A stretch of DNA of 62,707 nucleotides. Origin: Mongoliibacter sp. GTDB lineage: Bacteria > Bacteroidota > Bacteroidia > Cytophagales > Cyclobacteriaceae. Positions 34,013 to 42,885 of the stretch are shown piece by piece. The position numbers and the translations under genes were made by a program. The DNA lies in NCBI RefSeq assembly GCF_007692705.1, contig NZ_REBN01000256.1, positions 1-62,707 of the forward strand, given 5' to 3'. Under the pieces are notes generated by a model that searched no databases, was not told the DNA's origin, and saw only the letters and a program-made list of their open reading frames with translations. Within the stretch, counting starts at the first letter, position 1. Each line of letters begins with the position of its first letter.

Positions 34013-35461
34013 TTGCATATACTAACATATAATCCCGTGAAAACACAAATCAATCCTTCAAATAAAAAACTTAAAGGCTTGCTTATCATTCCCTACATGG
34101 AATCTGAAGATAAAATTAAGCTGCCAGAGAAATTCGGAGGAAAAGACATCTCTTCGAAAGTTTTTTCTGGGAAAAAAGACAGTACTTTATTATTTGAATC
34201 CGAAGACAAGGATTTGATTTTCTATCTAATCGGATTGGGAAAAGACCCCGAATACAATAGCATCAAAAAAGCTTTCAGAAGAATTACTGCTAAAAAAGAC
34301 GATCTGATAGATTCAGATGTACACTTGTATTTCCATCAAGAAATGGACAGCGCTTTTGTTGAAGCAGCAGTCTCCGGTTTTGTACTGGGCACCTACAGGT
34401 TATCTCATTTCAAATCAGAAGATAAAAAGGATTTTTCCTCACTTCAGCTTTACATCCACAGTCCACTCAATCAAGTGGCCAAAGACGTGGAAAAAGCCCA
34501 TAAAATCGCCAATGCCCAGTTGGAAACATTCAAATTGGTAGATTTACCCTCTAATGTTGCTACCCCGGAATATTTGGCTGACTGGGCTAAAAACAGTGGG
34601 AAACAATATGGCTTCTCCGTAAAAGTCCTCGACCGTAAAAAAGCCCAAAAAGAAAAGTTGGAAGCATTTCTTGCTGTCAGCCAAGGCTCGGTAAAAGAGC
34701 CTCAGTTTATCATCATGAGCTATAAGCACAAAAAGGCAAGCAAACATATTGGATTGGTAGGCAAAGGAGTCACTTTTGATACAGGAGGCCTGAACATCAA
34801 AACCCAGGGAATGGTCCATATGAAATGTGACATGGGTGGAGCAGCGGCAGTACTGGGAGCTATGCAACTTATTGCCGACCTCAATCTACCCGTTCAGGTA
34901 ACTGCGATAGTCCCCTGCGTAGAAAACGCTGTAGACAATCTATCCTATTTACCTTCGGATGTCATCGGAAGTTATAGTGGTAAAACTATAGAAATCATCG
35001 ATACAGATGCTGAAGGCAGGCTAATCCTGGCTGATGGCATTAGCTACCTGATCAAAAACTATCAGCCCGATACCATCATTGACATTGCTACACTTACAGG
35101 AAGCACTGTAGGAACTTTTGGATATGAATGTGCCGCGTTGTTTACCAATGACCAGGAATTGTCTAAAAACCTCCAAAACGAAGGTGAGAAAATAGGTGAA
35201 AGGGTATGGCCACTTCCCCTATGGGAATGCTATAAGTCTGAAATGGACAGCGAAATTGCGGACATCAAAAATTTCCACGGCAAACCTTTTGCCGGAGCCA
35301 TCACGGCGGCCAAATTCTTGGAGTTTTTCACTGAAAAACACACTTCCTGGGCCCACATAGATATTGCGGGTACTGCATTTGGGGATTCTGAATTTGCAAA
35401 AACCAAGCATGCCACTGCCTTTGGTGTTCATTTATTGATTAAATTGTTAGAAAATCACTAA
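34013..35461 (+). CDS. M17-family leucyl aminopeptidase
   Basis: This 482-residue dimetal aminopeptidase is normally a cytoplasmic hexamer. Catalytic lysine and metal site lie in GKGVTFDTGG (Lys251), and the second block is DTDAEGRL (about 330-337, with Arg336). The N-terminal macro-like domain is divergent, as usual. The start used is a TTG 8 bases after the upstream stop; an in-frame GTG at 34037 is an alternative. No ATG fits the N-terminus. It sits between an esterase and an ATP-grasp ligase, so it could act on a specific peptide-like product instead of general peptides. Confidence 0.92.
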   Translation: MHILTYNPVKTQINPSNKKLKGLLIIPYMESEDKIKLPEKFGGKDISSKVFSGKKDSTLLFESEDKDLIFYLIGLGKDPEYNSIKKAFRRITAKKDDLIDSDVHLYFHQEMDSAFVEAAVSGFVLGTYRLSHFKSEDKKDFSSLQLYIHSPLNQVAKDVEKAHKIANAQLETFKLVDLPSNVATPEYLADWAKNSGKQYGFSVKVLDRKKAQKEKLEAFLAVSQGSVKEPQFIIMSYKHKKASKHIGLVGKGVTFDTGGLNIKTQGMVHMKCDMGGAAAVLGAMQLIADLNLPVQVTAIVPCVENAVDNLSYLPSDVIGSYSGKTIEIIDTDAEGRLILADGISYLIKNYQPDTIIDIATLTGSTVGTFGYECAALFTNDQELSKNLQNEGEKIGERVWPLPLWECYKSEMDSEIADIKNFHGKPFAGAITAAKFLEFFTEKHTSWAHIDIAGTAFGDSEFAKTKHATAFGVHLLIKLLENH

Positions 35462-35464
35462 GCC

Positions 35465-36685
35465 ATGAGTCAAGATACTTCCAAAACATTTTTGTGTATT
35501 TCCAACTATTTCAAAGGAGCTGCTTTTCTGATAGCACTCAAAGAAGCGGAAAATAAGGTTTATTTGATCACAACAGAAAAACTCAAAGACAGTCCCTGGC
35601 CGCATGACCATATTGATGAAATATTCTATATGCCTGGACAGGATTTGGACTGGGACTTGGAGAAACTTCTTTTTGGAGTTGCCGGCATCATGAAAGCCAA
35701 TAAAATCGATTCTATTATTGCTTTGGATGATTATGATGTTGAAAAAGCAACCTTTCTTCGCGAAAGTCTGAGAATCCCGGGCATGGGGCAAACTACAGGT
35801 AGGTATTTCCGAGACAAATTAGCCATGCGCATGAGGGCTAAAGATGCAGGGGTATTGGTCCCTGAATTTTCTCCTCTCTTCAATGATAAAGAAATCAACA
35901 ACTTTGCTGACACTGTTCCTGCTCCATGGGTACTTAAGCCCCGTTCTGAAGCTTCTGCAAATGGTATCATTAAGGTGCACAACAAAGATGAGCTTTGGCA
36001 AAATATCCACGAGCTGGGTGACAACAGGGTCAGGTATCTGGTAGAAAAATTCGAACCTGGGGATGTCTATCATGCGGATAGTCTGAATATTGATGGCAAA
36101 CCCATTGCTTGCATCGTTTCCCAGTATTTGGCTACTCCTATGGAAATTTCACTAGGAGGTGGAATCTTTAGAAGTGCCAATATCACCTATGGTTCAGATG
36201 ATGACAAAGCCATCAAAGAGGCCAATAAACAGGTCATGAAGGCCTTTGGTATGAAAAGTGGCGCCGCCCATACTGAATTTATCAAAGGCAAGAAAGATGG
36301 GAAAATCTATTTTCTTGAAACCTCATCACGTGTAGGCGGGGCACATCTTGCAGAAATGGTAGACGCAGCATCTGGCATCAATATGTGGACGGAGTGGGCT
36401 AAAATCGAAGACGCAAAAGTAAAAGGAACCAAGTATAAGCTCCCAAAAATTCAAAAAGGATACGCAGGAATCGTACTTACCCTATCCAAATACCAACATC
36501 CTGATTTATCTTCTTTCAATGATACTGAGGTTTGCTTTAAGGTACCTTTGGATTACCATGCAGGATTGATTGTCAAATCCAAAAATCATACACGGGTTAG
36601 GGAGCTTTTGGATGATTATGCAGAAAGGCTATCCCAGGATTTTTCAACTACTGCTGCGCAGGAAAAGGTGAAGAAGTTTCATTAA
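35465..36685 (+). CDS. ATP-grasp ligase-like protein
   Basis: This 406-residue protein belongs to the ATP-grasp superfamily. An N-terminal Rossmann-like part (about 1-105) holds IIALDDYDVEKAT. The ATP-grasp core includes GRYFRDKLAMRMRAKDAGVLVPEF, then WVLKPRSEASANGIIKV (about 158-174), EKFEPGDVYHADSLNIDG and, for magnesium, FLETSSRVGGAHLAEMV (about 275-291). Members activate a carboxylate as acyl phosphate and join it to an amine or thiol, or act as carboxylases; there is no biotin-carboxyl-carrier gene nearby, which favours ligase activity. It follows the aminopeptidase by 3 bases. The substrates are unknown. Confidence 0.88.
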   Translation: MSQDTSKTFLCISNYFKGAAFLIALKEAENKVYLITTEKLKDSPWPHDHIDEIFYMPGQDLDWDLEKLLFGVAGIMKANKIDSIIALDDYDVEKATFLRESLRIPGMGQTTGRYFRDKLAMRMRAKDAGVLVPEFSPLFNDKEINNFADTVPAPWVLKPRSEASANGIIKVHNKDELWQNIHELGDNRVRYLVEKFEPGDVYHADSLNIDGKPIACIVSQYLATPMEISLGGGIFRSANITYGSDDDKAIKEANKQVMKAFGMKSGAAHTEFIKGKKDGKIYFLETSSRVGGAHLAEMVDAASGINMWTEWAKIEDAKVKGTKYKLPKIQKGYAGIVLTLSKYQHPDLSSFNDTEVCFKVPLDYHAGLIVKSKNHTRVRELLDDYAERLSQDFSTTAAQEKVKKFH

Positions 36686-37147
36686 AAAAGAGCCTCCATT
36701 ACAAACCAAAACATTAAGTTTTGCAACAATAAAAGGTTAAATCTGGAGATTTTGAAGAAAGATGCTGAGTTGAAGTTTCGGTTAGTGGAGACACTGACTG
36801 AGGCGAAAGGTTTGAAGTTATTTTCAGTTTCGATTTCGGTTAGTGAAGAAATTAACTCAGGCTTGGTTTCGGTTAGTGAAGACACTAACCGAGGCTTCGT
36901 TTTCAGTTCCGATTTAGGTTAGTGAAGACAGTAACCGAGGCTTATGGGCTAAACAGTAAAACTGCTATTTCTATCTGCGAAAATCTGCGTAATCTGCGGG
37001 AGATAATAAATAAGTTCTTGAGGGTTTGAAGTTGTTTTCAGTTTCGGTTTCGGTTAGTGGAGACACTAACCGAGGCGAGTGGTTTCGGTTAGTGGGGGTA
37101 CTAACTGAGGCCAGTAGTTACAGCAGAAAGGAACCTCCTACATTTTT
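36686..37147. repeat. convergent intergenic region with six hairpin repeats
   Basis: This gap between the converging ATP-grasp and LysE genes holds six 26-base units at 36779-36804, 36837-36862, 36870-36895, 36916-36941, 37051-37076 and 37086-37111. Each carries GGTTAGTG, a short loop such as GAGA or AAGA, then CACTAACC or a degenerate copy, then a GAGGC-like tail. Units 3 and 5 are perfect 8-bp hairpins; units 1, 2, 4 and 6 have one or more changes. The flank TTTGAAGTTNTTTTCAGTTT also occurs twice (near 36810 and 37025). No protein is supported here. The units resemble REP-type or hairpin-forming repeats. Confidence 0.85.
36973..36999. repeat. ATCTGCG triplet repeat
   Basis: ATCTGCG occurs three times within 27 bases, spaced by AAA and TA, between hairpin-repeat units 4 and 5. 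It is distinct from the hairpin unit and of unknown role. Confidence 0.5.
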
Positions 37148-37783
37148 TCACACCAACCCCTGCCTTTCCAGTGCAAAATATATCAAACGCAGACCAAATA
37201 GTACCAACAACACCCCTACTACCCTATTGAGAAGTCCCATCACCCTTGGCGTAATAAATGCACGCAGCTGTTTAGCCACATAGGCTTTAAGCAAATCTAT
37301 CGAAAAAACAGTCCCCAGAATTCCAATATAATAAAGCGTGATATCCGCCCTTCCAAATTTATCCTTTAAACTTACCAAACCAGCAATGGAAATCCAAAAT
37401 AACAGTACAAATGGATTCACTCCATTGATACTGAATCCTTTGAAAAACCCTTTTGTCTTTCCCGCTTTGGGTAAAGGTAATCCGCCTGAGTTGGGACGGG
37501 AAAGGTTCTTTTTGAAAAAAGAGTTGATACCAAAAGCAATCAAAATTATTCCTCCCACGAAGCCCAGAATGATTTCAAAATAGGGATTTTGAGAAAAAAA
37601 ACTGACTCCAAAATAAGTAATCAGCACATAAATCAGGTCACTGAATAAGATTCCTAATGCCAACACGACTGTATGCCTAAACCCATTTTCAATACTATTG
37701 GTGATCAAGGCAAAAAAGACTGGCCCTATCATCGCTGACAAAACCAGTCCCATTCCTATCCCTTCCAGCAGGGCCTGCATCAT
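37148..37783 (-). CDS. LysE/RhtB-family exporter
   Basis: This 211-residue membrane protein has six hydrophobic segments and the LysE-family opening GIGMGLVLSAMIGPVFFALITNS. The block FFKGFSINGVNPFVLLFWI is also characteristic. Family members export amino acids and related small amides. I place the start at 37783 (an ATGATG pair allows 37780 too): ATG and the GH3 stop overlap by 4 bases, so translation is coupled. A longer reading would extend 48 residues into the GH3 gene and is unlikely. The natural inference is export of a product or substrate of the GH3 enzyme. Confidence 0.88.
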   Translation of the reverse strand: MMQALLEGIGMGLVLSAMIGPVFFALITNSIENGFRHTVVLALGILFSDLIYVLITYFGVSFFSQNPYFEIILGFVGGIILIAFGINSFFKKNLSRPNSGGLPLPKAGKTKGFFKGFSINGVNPFVLLFWISIAGLVSLKDKFGRADITLYYIGILGTVFSIDLLKAYVAKQLRAFITPRVMGLLNRVVGVLLVLFGLRLIYFALERQGLV

Positions 37784-39330
37784 ATTTCGATATTGTTTGA
37801 CTTCAAAAATTCCAGCCAATGATTCATTTTTTCTTTTTTGAGTACTCTGGGAAATTTGTTTTGTCCGCCTTCTTTTCCCTGAACTTTTAGCCATTCGTAA
37901 AAGTACCTGGGAGACAAAACCGTACATGCAACATTTTTTAAGGCATGCTTTCTCTCCACCACATAATCGTCATTCAAGATCTTGAGTTTTTCGTCTATTT
38001 CTTCCATGAGTTCATCTTGATTGACTTCATCATCAGTACCTACAAACCAGTGGTGTTTGAAGAGATTCCCATCTGGAAGCCCTATCACAGTAAACTCCTT
38101 GATATTCAAATTTCTTTCTTCAGCCACCATTTCTATAGCCTTATTCATATTATCCATAGAAAGGTGCTCCCCGCAAAGACTCAGAAAATGCTTGGTCCTG
38201 CCAGTGATGATGATTTCACTTTCTTCCAAAGAAACAAACCTGATCACATCTCCTATAAGGTATCGCCATGCACCCGAACAGGTACTGATCAAAAGGGCAT
38301 AATCCTTCCCTTCATCCAACTCATCAATCTTCAGGGTCCTCACACCTTCCCTAACCTCTCCATTTTCATCAAAGTTGTCATCTATAAAAGGTATGAATTC
38401 ATAGAAGATCCCATTATTAAGAACCAGACGCATACTTCTTCGGTTTGGTAGCGCCTGAAATGCCAGAAAACCCTCTGAAGCCAAGTAGGTCTCCATATAG
38501 ATCAAAGGCCTGTCCAGCAATTTTTCGAAGCCTTTTTTGTAAGGCTCAAAAGAAACGCCTCCGTGCACAAAAATCTGGAGATTGGGCCAGATGTCATGTA
38601 TAGTTTTCAGCTGGTACCTTTCTATGATTTTTTCGATTAGAATCTGAAGCCATGCAGGAACACCTACAATAATCCCAATATCCCACTTGGGAGCCATCTC
38701 GACAATTTGATCCAGCTTTTCCCCCCAATTCTTGTTCCTTGAAATCTGCTTACCAGGCTTATAAAAACGTTGAAACCAAATGGGTAGCCTCCCAGTGGTA
38801 ATGCCACTTAAGTCTCCCGAAAAGAAAGTACCGTTGAAATCCAGATCAGTACTCCCTCCCAACATCAAAATACCTTTGGTGAAAAGATCATCTGGGAGTT
38901 CATACTTAGAAAGAGACAACATTTGTCTGACTCCGGTTTTCCTGATCGCATTCACCATTTCTGTAGAAATGGGGATGTACTTGGATGCCGCCCCTGATGT
39001 CCCGGAAGTCAGTGCAAAATACCTGATGGCACCCGGCCAGGTGATATTTCTTTCCCCAGCTTTCAGTCTATACCACCATTCCTGGTATATTTTTTCATAA
39101 TCGTAAATAGGCACTATTGAGCTAAATGCCCTATAAAAATCATTGTTGGGTTTTTTGAATTCCCTCAGGATCAACTTAAATCCATACTTCTTCCCTATCT
39201 CTGTAGATGATGCCCTTATCAAAAGCTTTTTAAGCTCCTCTTTTTGCAGTTCTATAGGCGAGCCATACTCCTGCTCAAGAGAAACTCTTAATCTGATCCC
39301 TTTTTTTAGTAATGTACCCAATATCGCCAT
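37780..39330 (-). CDS. GH3-family acyl-adenylating/amide synthetase-like protein
   Basis: This 516-residue cytoplasmic protein belongs to the GH3 (auxin-responsive promoter) family of the adenylate-forming superfamily. In plants, GH3 enzymes join amino acids to jasmonate, auxin or other acyl acids. The ATP motif FALTSGTSGAASKYIPIS is near 107-124, and YMETYLASEGFLAFQ, ALLISTCSGAWRYLIGDVIRF and IIITGRTKHFLSLCGEHLS are further family blocks. Bacteroidota have such proteins of unknown substrate. It has a clear promoter overlapping the start of the divergent yggS gene, and its stop overlaps the LysE-type exporter start. Confidence 0.9.
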   Translation of the reverse strand: MAILGTLLKKGIRLRVSLEQEYGSPIELQKEELKKLLIRASSTEIGKKYGFKLILREFKKPNNDFYRAFSSIVPIYDYEKIYQEWWYRLKAGERNITWPGAIRYFALTSGTSGAASKYIPISTEMVNAIRKTGVRQMLSLSKYELPDDLFTKGILMLGGSTDLDFNGTFFSGDLSGITTGRLPIWFQRFYKPGKQISRNKNWGEKLDQIVEMAPKWDIGIIVGVPAWLQILIEKIIERYQLKTIHDIWPNLQIFVHGGVSFEPYKKGFEKLLDRPLIYMETYLASEGFLAFQALPNRRSMRLVLNNGIFYEFIPFIDDNFDENGEVREGVRTLKIDELDEGKDYALLISTCSGAWRYLIGDVIRFVSLEESEIIITGRTKHFLSLCGEHLSMDNMNKAIEMVAEERNLNIKEFTVIGLPDGNLFKHHWFVGTDDEVNQDELMEEIDEKLKILNDDYVVERKHALKNVACTVLSPRYFYEWLKVQGKEGGQNKFPRVLKKEKMNHWLEFLKSNNIEI

Positions 39331-39364
39331 ATCTTTGCTTACTTTAGATGTACCTCTTAAGTAC

Positions 39365-39394
39365 CAAAATTAAAGGAATGAGCATTAAAGCAAA
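39365..39394 (-). promoter_or_regulatory. -33/-7 promoter for GH3-LysE operon
   Basis: On the minus strand, TTTG (39391-39394) and TAATTTTG (39365-39372) are spaced by 18 bases, a full match to the Bacteroidota promoter. It lies 35 bases before the GH3 ATG and overlaps the first codons of yggS on the other strand. Confidence 0.6.
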
Positions 39395-40052
39395 CCTAAT
39401 TGAAATAAAAAATACGTTTACTGATCCAAATTGCAAACTCATCGCAGTGAGCAAGACCAAACCCGCCGAACTGATTATGGAAGCATACGAGGCCGGAGTA
39501 AGGGATTTTGGGGAAAATAAGGTTCAGGAAATGGTTGAAAAGGCTGAAAAACTACCGAAAGATATTCGTTGGCATATGATCGGCCACCTCCAAAGGAACA
39601 AAGTAAAATACATGGCTGAGTTTGTTCATCTGATTCATGGTGTGGACTCTCTCAAACTCCTAAAAGAAATCAACAAGCAGGCGATAAAGGTAAACAGGAC
39701 CATCAATTGTCTCTTGCAAGTACATATTGCGGAAGAAGATAGTAAATTTGGTTTTGACGAAAAAGAATTGCTCGACATGTTGGCAGGTGAGGTAATTCAT
39801 GAACTTAAGAATGTGAAGATAATTGGCTTGATGGGAATGGCTACTTTTACAGAAAATCAAATACAGGTAGAAAAAGAATTCGCAGGTTTAAAAAGCTTAA
39901 AAGATAAACTTAGCCAAAGTCAACTGCCTGAAAATTTTGACCTTCAAGAGCTTTCCATGGGAATGACTGGAGATTATCTGATTGCACAAAAACAAGGAAG
40001 TACAATGGTAAGAATTGGAACAGCTATTTTTGGAGAAAGAGATTACAACTAA
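39378..40052 (+). CDS. YggS/PLPBP-family pyridoxal phosphate homeostasis protein
   Basis: I place the start at the ATG at 39378 (224 residues), preceded by AAAGGA; an earlier in-frame start adds 10 residues and enters the opposite gene's promoter. It binds pyridoxal phosphate through the Lys in AVSKTKPAELI (about residue 28 of the chosen start) and buffers B6 and amino acid pools. GVRDFGENKVQEM, WHMIGHLQRNKVKY and LSMGMTGDYLIAQKQGSTMVRIG are diagnostic. It is followed after 2 bases by the DUF423 gene. Confidence 0.95.
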   Translation: MSIKANLIEIKNTFTDPNCKLIAVSKTKPAELIMEAYEAGVRDFGENKVQEMVEKAEKLPKDIRWHMIGHLQRNKVKYMAEFVHLIHGVDSLKLLKEINKQAIKVNRTINCLLQVHIAEEDSKFGFDEKELLDMLAGEVIHELKNVKIIGLMGMATFTENQIQVEKEFAGLKSLKDKLSQSQLPENFDLQELSMGMTGDYLIAQKQGSTMVRIGTAIFGERDYN

Positions 40053-40054
40053 AA

Positions 40055-40438
40055 ATGAAAAATTACAGATATCTACAGATTGCTGCGCTATTCGGTGCAT
40101 TGGCTGTTGGAATAGGTGCATTTGGAGCACATGGCCTTCAAGCTATTTTGGAAAACAATAATACGGCTGACACTTTCGAAACAGCCGTTAAATACCATTT
40201 TTACCATACTTTAGCCATGCTGGTCTGTGCTTTCATACTGGAGCTTTACCCGAGCAATAGAAAGCTTACTTCTGCATTTTGGTTGTTCGTAGCTGGTATC
40301 TTTATTTTTTCCGGATCATTATACATATTATCGCTTACCGGCGTTTCTTGGCTGGGAGCAATTACTCCTATAGGCGGCGTTGCTTTTATAGCCGGTTGGA
40401 TAATGATGATGATCTCTGCCAAACATCCCAAAAAGTAA
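40055..40438 (+). CDS. DUF423 family inner-membrane protein
   Basis: This 127-residue protein has four predicted membrane helices and the family opening ALFGALAVGIGAFGAHGLQ. Also typical are AVKYHFYHTLAML and GIFIFSGSLYILSLTGVSWLGAITPIGG. Function is unknown for the whole family (Escherichia coli YgdD type). It lies between yggS and a penicillin-binding protein, each separated by only a few bases, so it is likely co-transcribed with them. Confidence 0.92.
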   Translation: MKNYRYLQIAALFGALAVGIGAFGAHGLQAILENNNTADTFETAVKYHFYHTLAMLVCAFILELYPSNRKLTSAFWLFVAGIFIFSGSLYILSLTGVSWLGAITPIGGVAFIAGWIMMMISAKHPKK

Positions 40439-40442
40439 CTTC

Positions 40443-41744
40443 ATGATTAAAAAGATTGCCCTCGCTTTACTGATATTTTCGGTTTCTTTCGGTTCTATCA
40501 TTGCGCAAGAATTAGATGCCAGAGAACGGTATGAAGGACTCAACGCATTGGTGGGTCCAAATACTTTTTTTGATAACCACCCCACTGGTTTCATGTTGTA
40601 TGAATTGGATTCAGGCTGGGTTCATTTTGAAAAAAATAGCCATATGAACTTCATACCGGCTTCTACCACCAAATTATTTACTTTTTATGCTTCTTTGATG
40701 GTCTTGAGAGACAGAACCAATACTTTCCGATATGTGGAAAACGGAGAAGAAATTACCATCTGGGGCTCAGGTGATCCTTCTTGGAAGTACAACATTCTTC
40801 CCCAACCTAAAATCGAAGACTTCCTCTCCAAATACAAAAAAATCAATTTTTCAGCATCCAACTGGAAAGACGAGTCCTTTGGCTATGGATGGCAGTGGGA
40901 TGATTATTATTATTCTTATTCTGCCGAAAGATCCTCCTTACCCATTTATGGAAACATTGTTATTTTCAAGAATGTCAACCGCACCCCACAATCTACAATT
41001 CCTGCTTTTGCCAATAGTGTAAAAACTTTCGATAAAGTATCCCCTACAGTAAGAAGAGACTTTCATAGCAATGTTTTTTATTACAATCCAAAAACGTATA
41101 CCAATCCAGGCCCAATGTTACCCTATGTAACCTCTCCTGAGCTCACCGTTCAATTGCTAAGGGATGTACTCAAAAAACCTGTAGAACTCGTCAACGCTGA
41201 ACTTCCTGCATCTGCAAGGGTCTTTAATGGAGGAAGCATGAATCCGCTTTGGAAGGAAATGCTTCAGGAAAGTGATAATTTTATAGCAGAACAAATTTTA
41301 TTGATGGTCTCAGACCAACTTTTTGGAGAGCTCAATTCAGATCGAGCTATTGATTACATCAAGAAAACTTATTTGAAAGACTTACCGGATAGCCCTAAGT
41401 GGGTGGATGGTTCTGGCCTTTCAAGACATAACCTTGTCACTCCAAGAAGTATGATTACCCTTATGGAGAAAATCGATAGGGCTATTCCCCGAGACCAGTT
41501 GATGCAATTGCTCCCTCAAGGTGGAATAAATGGAACTTTGAAGAATAATTACAAAGCACCACGTCCTTATATTTTTGCCAAAACAGGAACCATCAGTAAT
41601 AACCATGCCTTGGTAGGCATCATCAGGACTGACAGCGGACGACATCATGCCTTTGCTTTTTTAAACAACAATTACATGAATAAAGCATCGGAAATAAGGA
41701 GAGAAATGGAAAAAGTGCTGCTTTACATAAAGGAAAATTACTGA
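40443..41744 (+). CDS. S13-family D-alanyl-D-alanine carboxypeptidase (PBP4 type)
   Basis: This 433-residue protein has a signal peptide (about 1-21, ending IIAQ). The active-site Ser/Lys lie in ASTTKLFT, followed by the SGLSRHN block and the KTG motif in FAKTGTISNNH. This order fits class C low-molecular-weight penicillin-binding proteins that trim or cut peptidoglycan peptides. It is shorter than E. coli PBP4, which has an extra insert. It is followed by an LD-carboxypeptidase gene, so this stretch groups peptidoglycan turnover functions. Confidence 0.9.
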   Translation: MIKKIALALLIFSVSFGSIIAQELDARERYEGLNALVGPNTFFDNHPTGFMLYELDSGWVHFEKNSHMNFIPASTTKLFTFYASLMVLRDRTNTFRYVENGEEITIWGSGDPSWKYNILPQPKIEDFLSKYKKINFSASNWKDESFGYGWQWDDYYYSYSAERSSLPIYGNIVIFKNVNRTPQSTIPAFANSVKTFDKVSPTVRRDFHSNVFYYNPKTYTNPGPMLPYVTSPELTVQLLRDVLKKPVELVNAELPASARVFNGGSMNPLWKEMLQESDNFIAEQILLMVSDQLFGELNSDRAIDYIKKTYLKDLPDSPKWVDGSGLSRHNLVTPRSMITLMEKIDRAIPRDQLMQLLPQGGINGTLKNNYKAPRPYIFAKTGTISNNHALVGIIRTDSGRHHAFAFLNNNYMNKASEIRREMEKVLLYIKENY

Positions 41745-41835
41745 CCATTTCAAGCGATATGTCTTTAAAGATTCTTTTGACCAAGAAGCAATTTGAAGAA
41801 TATTAATTTATTTTGGAGAAAACTGAAATCAGGCC

Positions 41836-42876
41836 ATGAACAAGAGAGCTTTTATAAAAACATTCGGATTGGGAATAGGAGCCTTGCCGCTTACCTCATT
41901 TATAACTGATTCAGCACTTAATCAAAGCCTTCTCCTTCCTGCTCCATTAAAAACTGGAGATAAGGTAGGTTTGATTAGTCCCTCTGCTGCTACAGGGGAG
42001 CGTATAGAATTCCAGTTTGCACAAGAAGCATTAGAAGCTTTGGGGCTTGAGGTGGTACTTGGTGAGCACCTGAAAAAGCGCAGGGGTCATTTGGCTGGTA
42101 CCGATGAAGAGCGGGCTTCCGACCTCAACAGGATGTTTGAAGACAAAAGCGTCAAAGCTGTCATTTGTATTCGAGGAGGCTCCGGTGCTGCCAGAATATT
42201 ACCCTTGATCAATTACGACAGCATAAAAAAGAACCCAAAGCCATTGTTGGGGTATTCAGACATCACTGCCCTACACAATGCTATCCATACCAAAACAGGA
42301 CTGATTACCTTTCATGGCCCAAATGGTTCAGGAAGCTGGAACAGCTTCAATGTGAATCAATTTGAGCAAATATTTTTTAATCAGGGAATGTTGACTTTTG
42401 AAAATGAACAAAGCAAAGGGGATGAATTGATCGTCAAGCAGAACAGGATTCAAACGCTTTATCCCGGAGTGGTAAGAGGTAAGATTTTAGGAGGTAACCT
42501 TACCGTCCTGACAGCTTTATCAGGCACTCCCTATCTTCCGGATTTCACTGATTCGATTTTATTTATAGAAGATATCAGCGAGGATCCATATAAAATTGAC
42601 AGAATGATGAGCACCCTTTTGCTCAATGGCACACTTTCCAAGGTAAAGGGATTTATTTTTGGTCAATGTACAAACTGTACTCCCGGGGGTGGTTATGGAT
42701 CATTGACATTAGATGATATATTAGACGACTATATCCTGCCATTAAATATCCCGGCATTTAAAGGTGCCATGATTGGACATATACCCAAACAGTTCATTAT
42801 ACCTGTAGGTGCTGAAGTCGAAATGGATGCAGAAGCAGGTACTTTCACTATGCTTTACCCCATATTTAAGGATTGA
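41836..42876 (+). CDS. S66-family LD-carboxypeptidase
   Basis: This 346-residue protein should remove the terminal D-Ala from muramoyl tetrapeptides during cell-wall recycling. It has the S66 pattern: LKTGDKVGLISPSAATG, a Ser nucleophile in IRGGSGAARILPLIN, LLGYSDITALHNAI, and later Glu and His blocks including FIEDISEDPYKIDRM and GHIPKQFIIPVG. An N-terminal hydrophobic stretch after KRAFIKTFG suggests export by a twin-arginine-like or Sec signal. It overlaps no neighbour but is followed 9 bases later by an SGNH hydrolase. Confidence 0.92.
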   Translation: MNKRAFIKTFGLGIGALPLTSFITDSALNQSLLLPAPLKTGDKVGLISPSAATGERIEFQFAQEALEALGLEVVLGEHLKKRRGHLAGTDEERASDLNRMFEDKSVKAVICIRGGSGAARILPLINYDSIKKNPKPLLGYSDITALHNAIHTKTGLITFHGPNGSGSWNSFNVNQFEQIFFNQGMLTFENEQSKGDELIVKQNRIQTLYPGVVRGKILGGNLTVLTALSGTPYLPDFTDSILFIEDISEDPYKIDRMMSTLLLNGTLSKVKGFIFGQCTNCTPGGGYGSLTLDDILDDYILPLNIPAFKGAMIGHIPKQFIIPVGAEVEMDAEAGTFTMLYPIFKD

Positions 42877-42885
42877 ATAACCATT

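Noticed and set aside
36682-36885. 67-codon minus-strand frame across the hairpin repeats
   Set aside because: Its repeated SVSTNRN/SSLTETK look comes from the DNA hairpin repeats and no domain or ribosome binding site is seen.
36779-37111. CRISPR array
   Set aside because: Spacing between units varies from 7 to over 100 bases, units carry internal hairpins with changes, and no cas genes are present.
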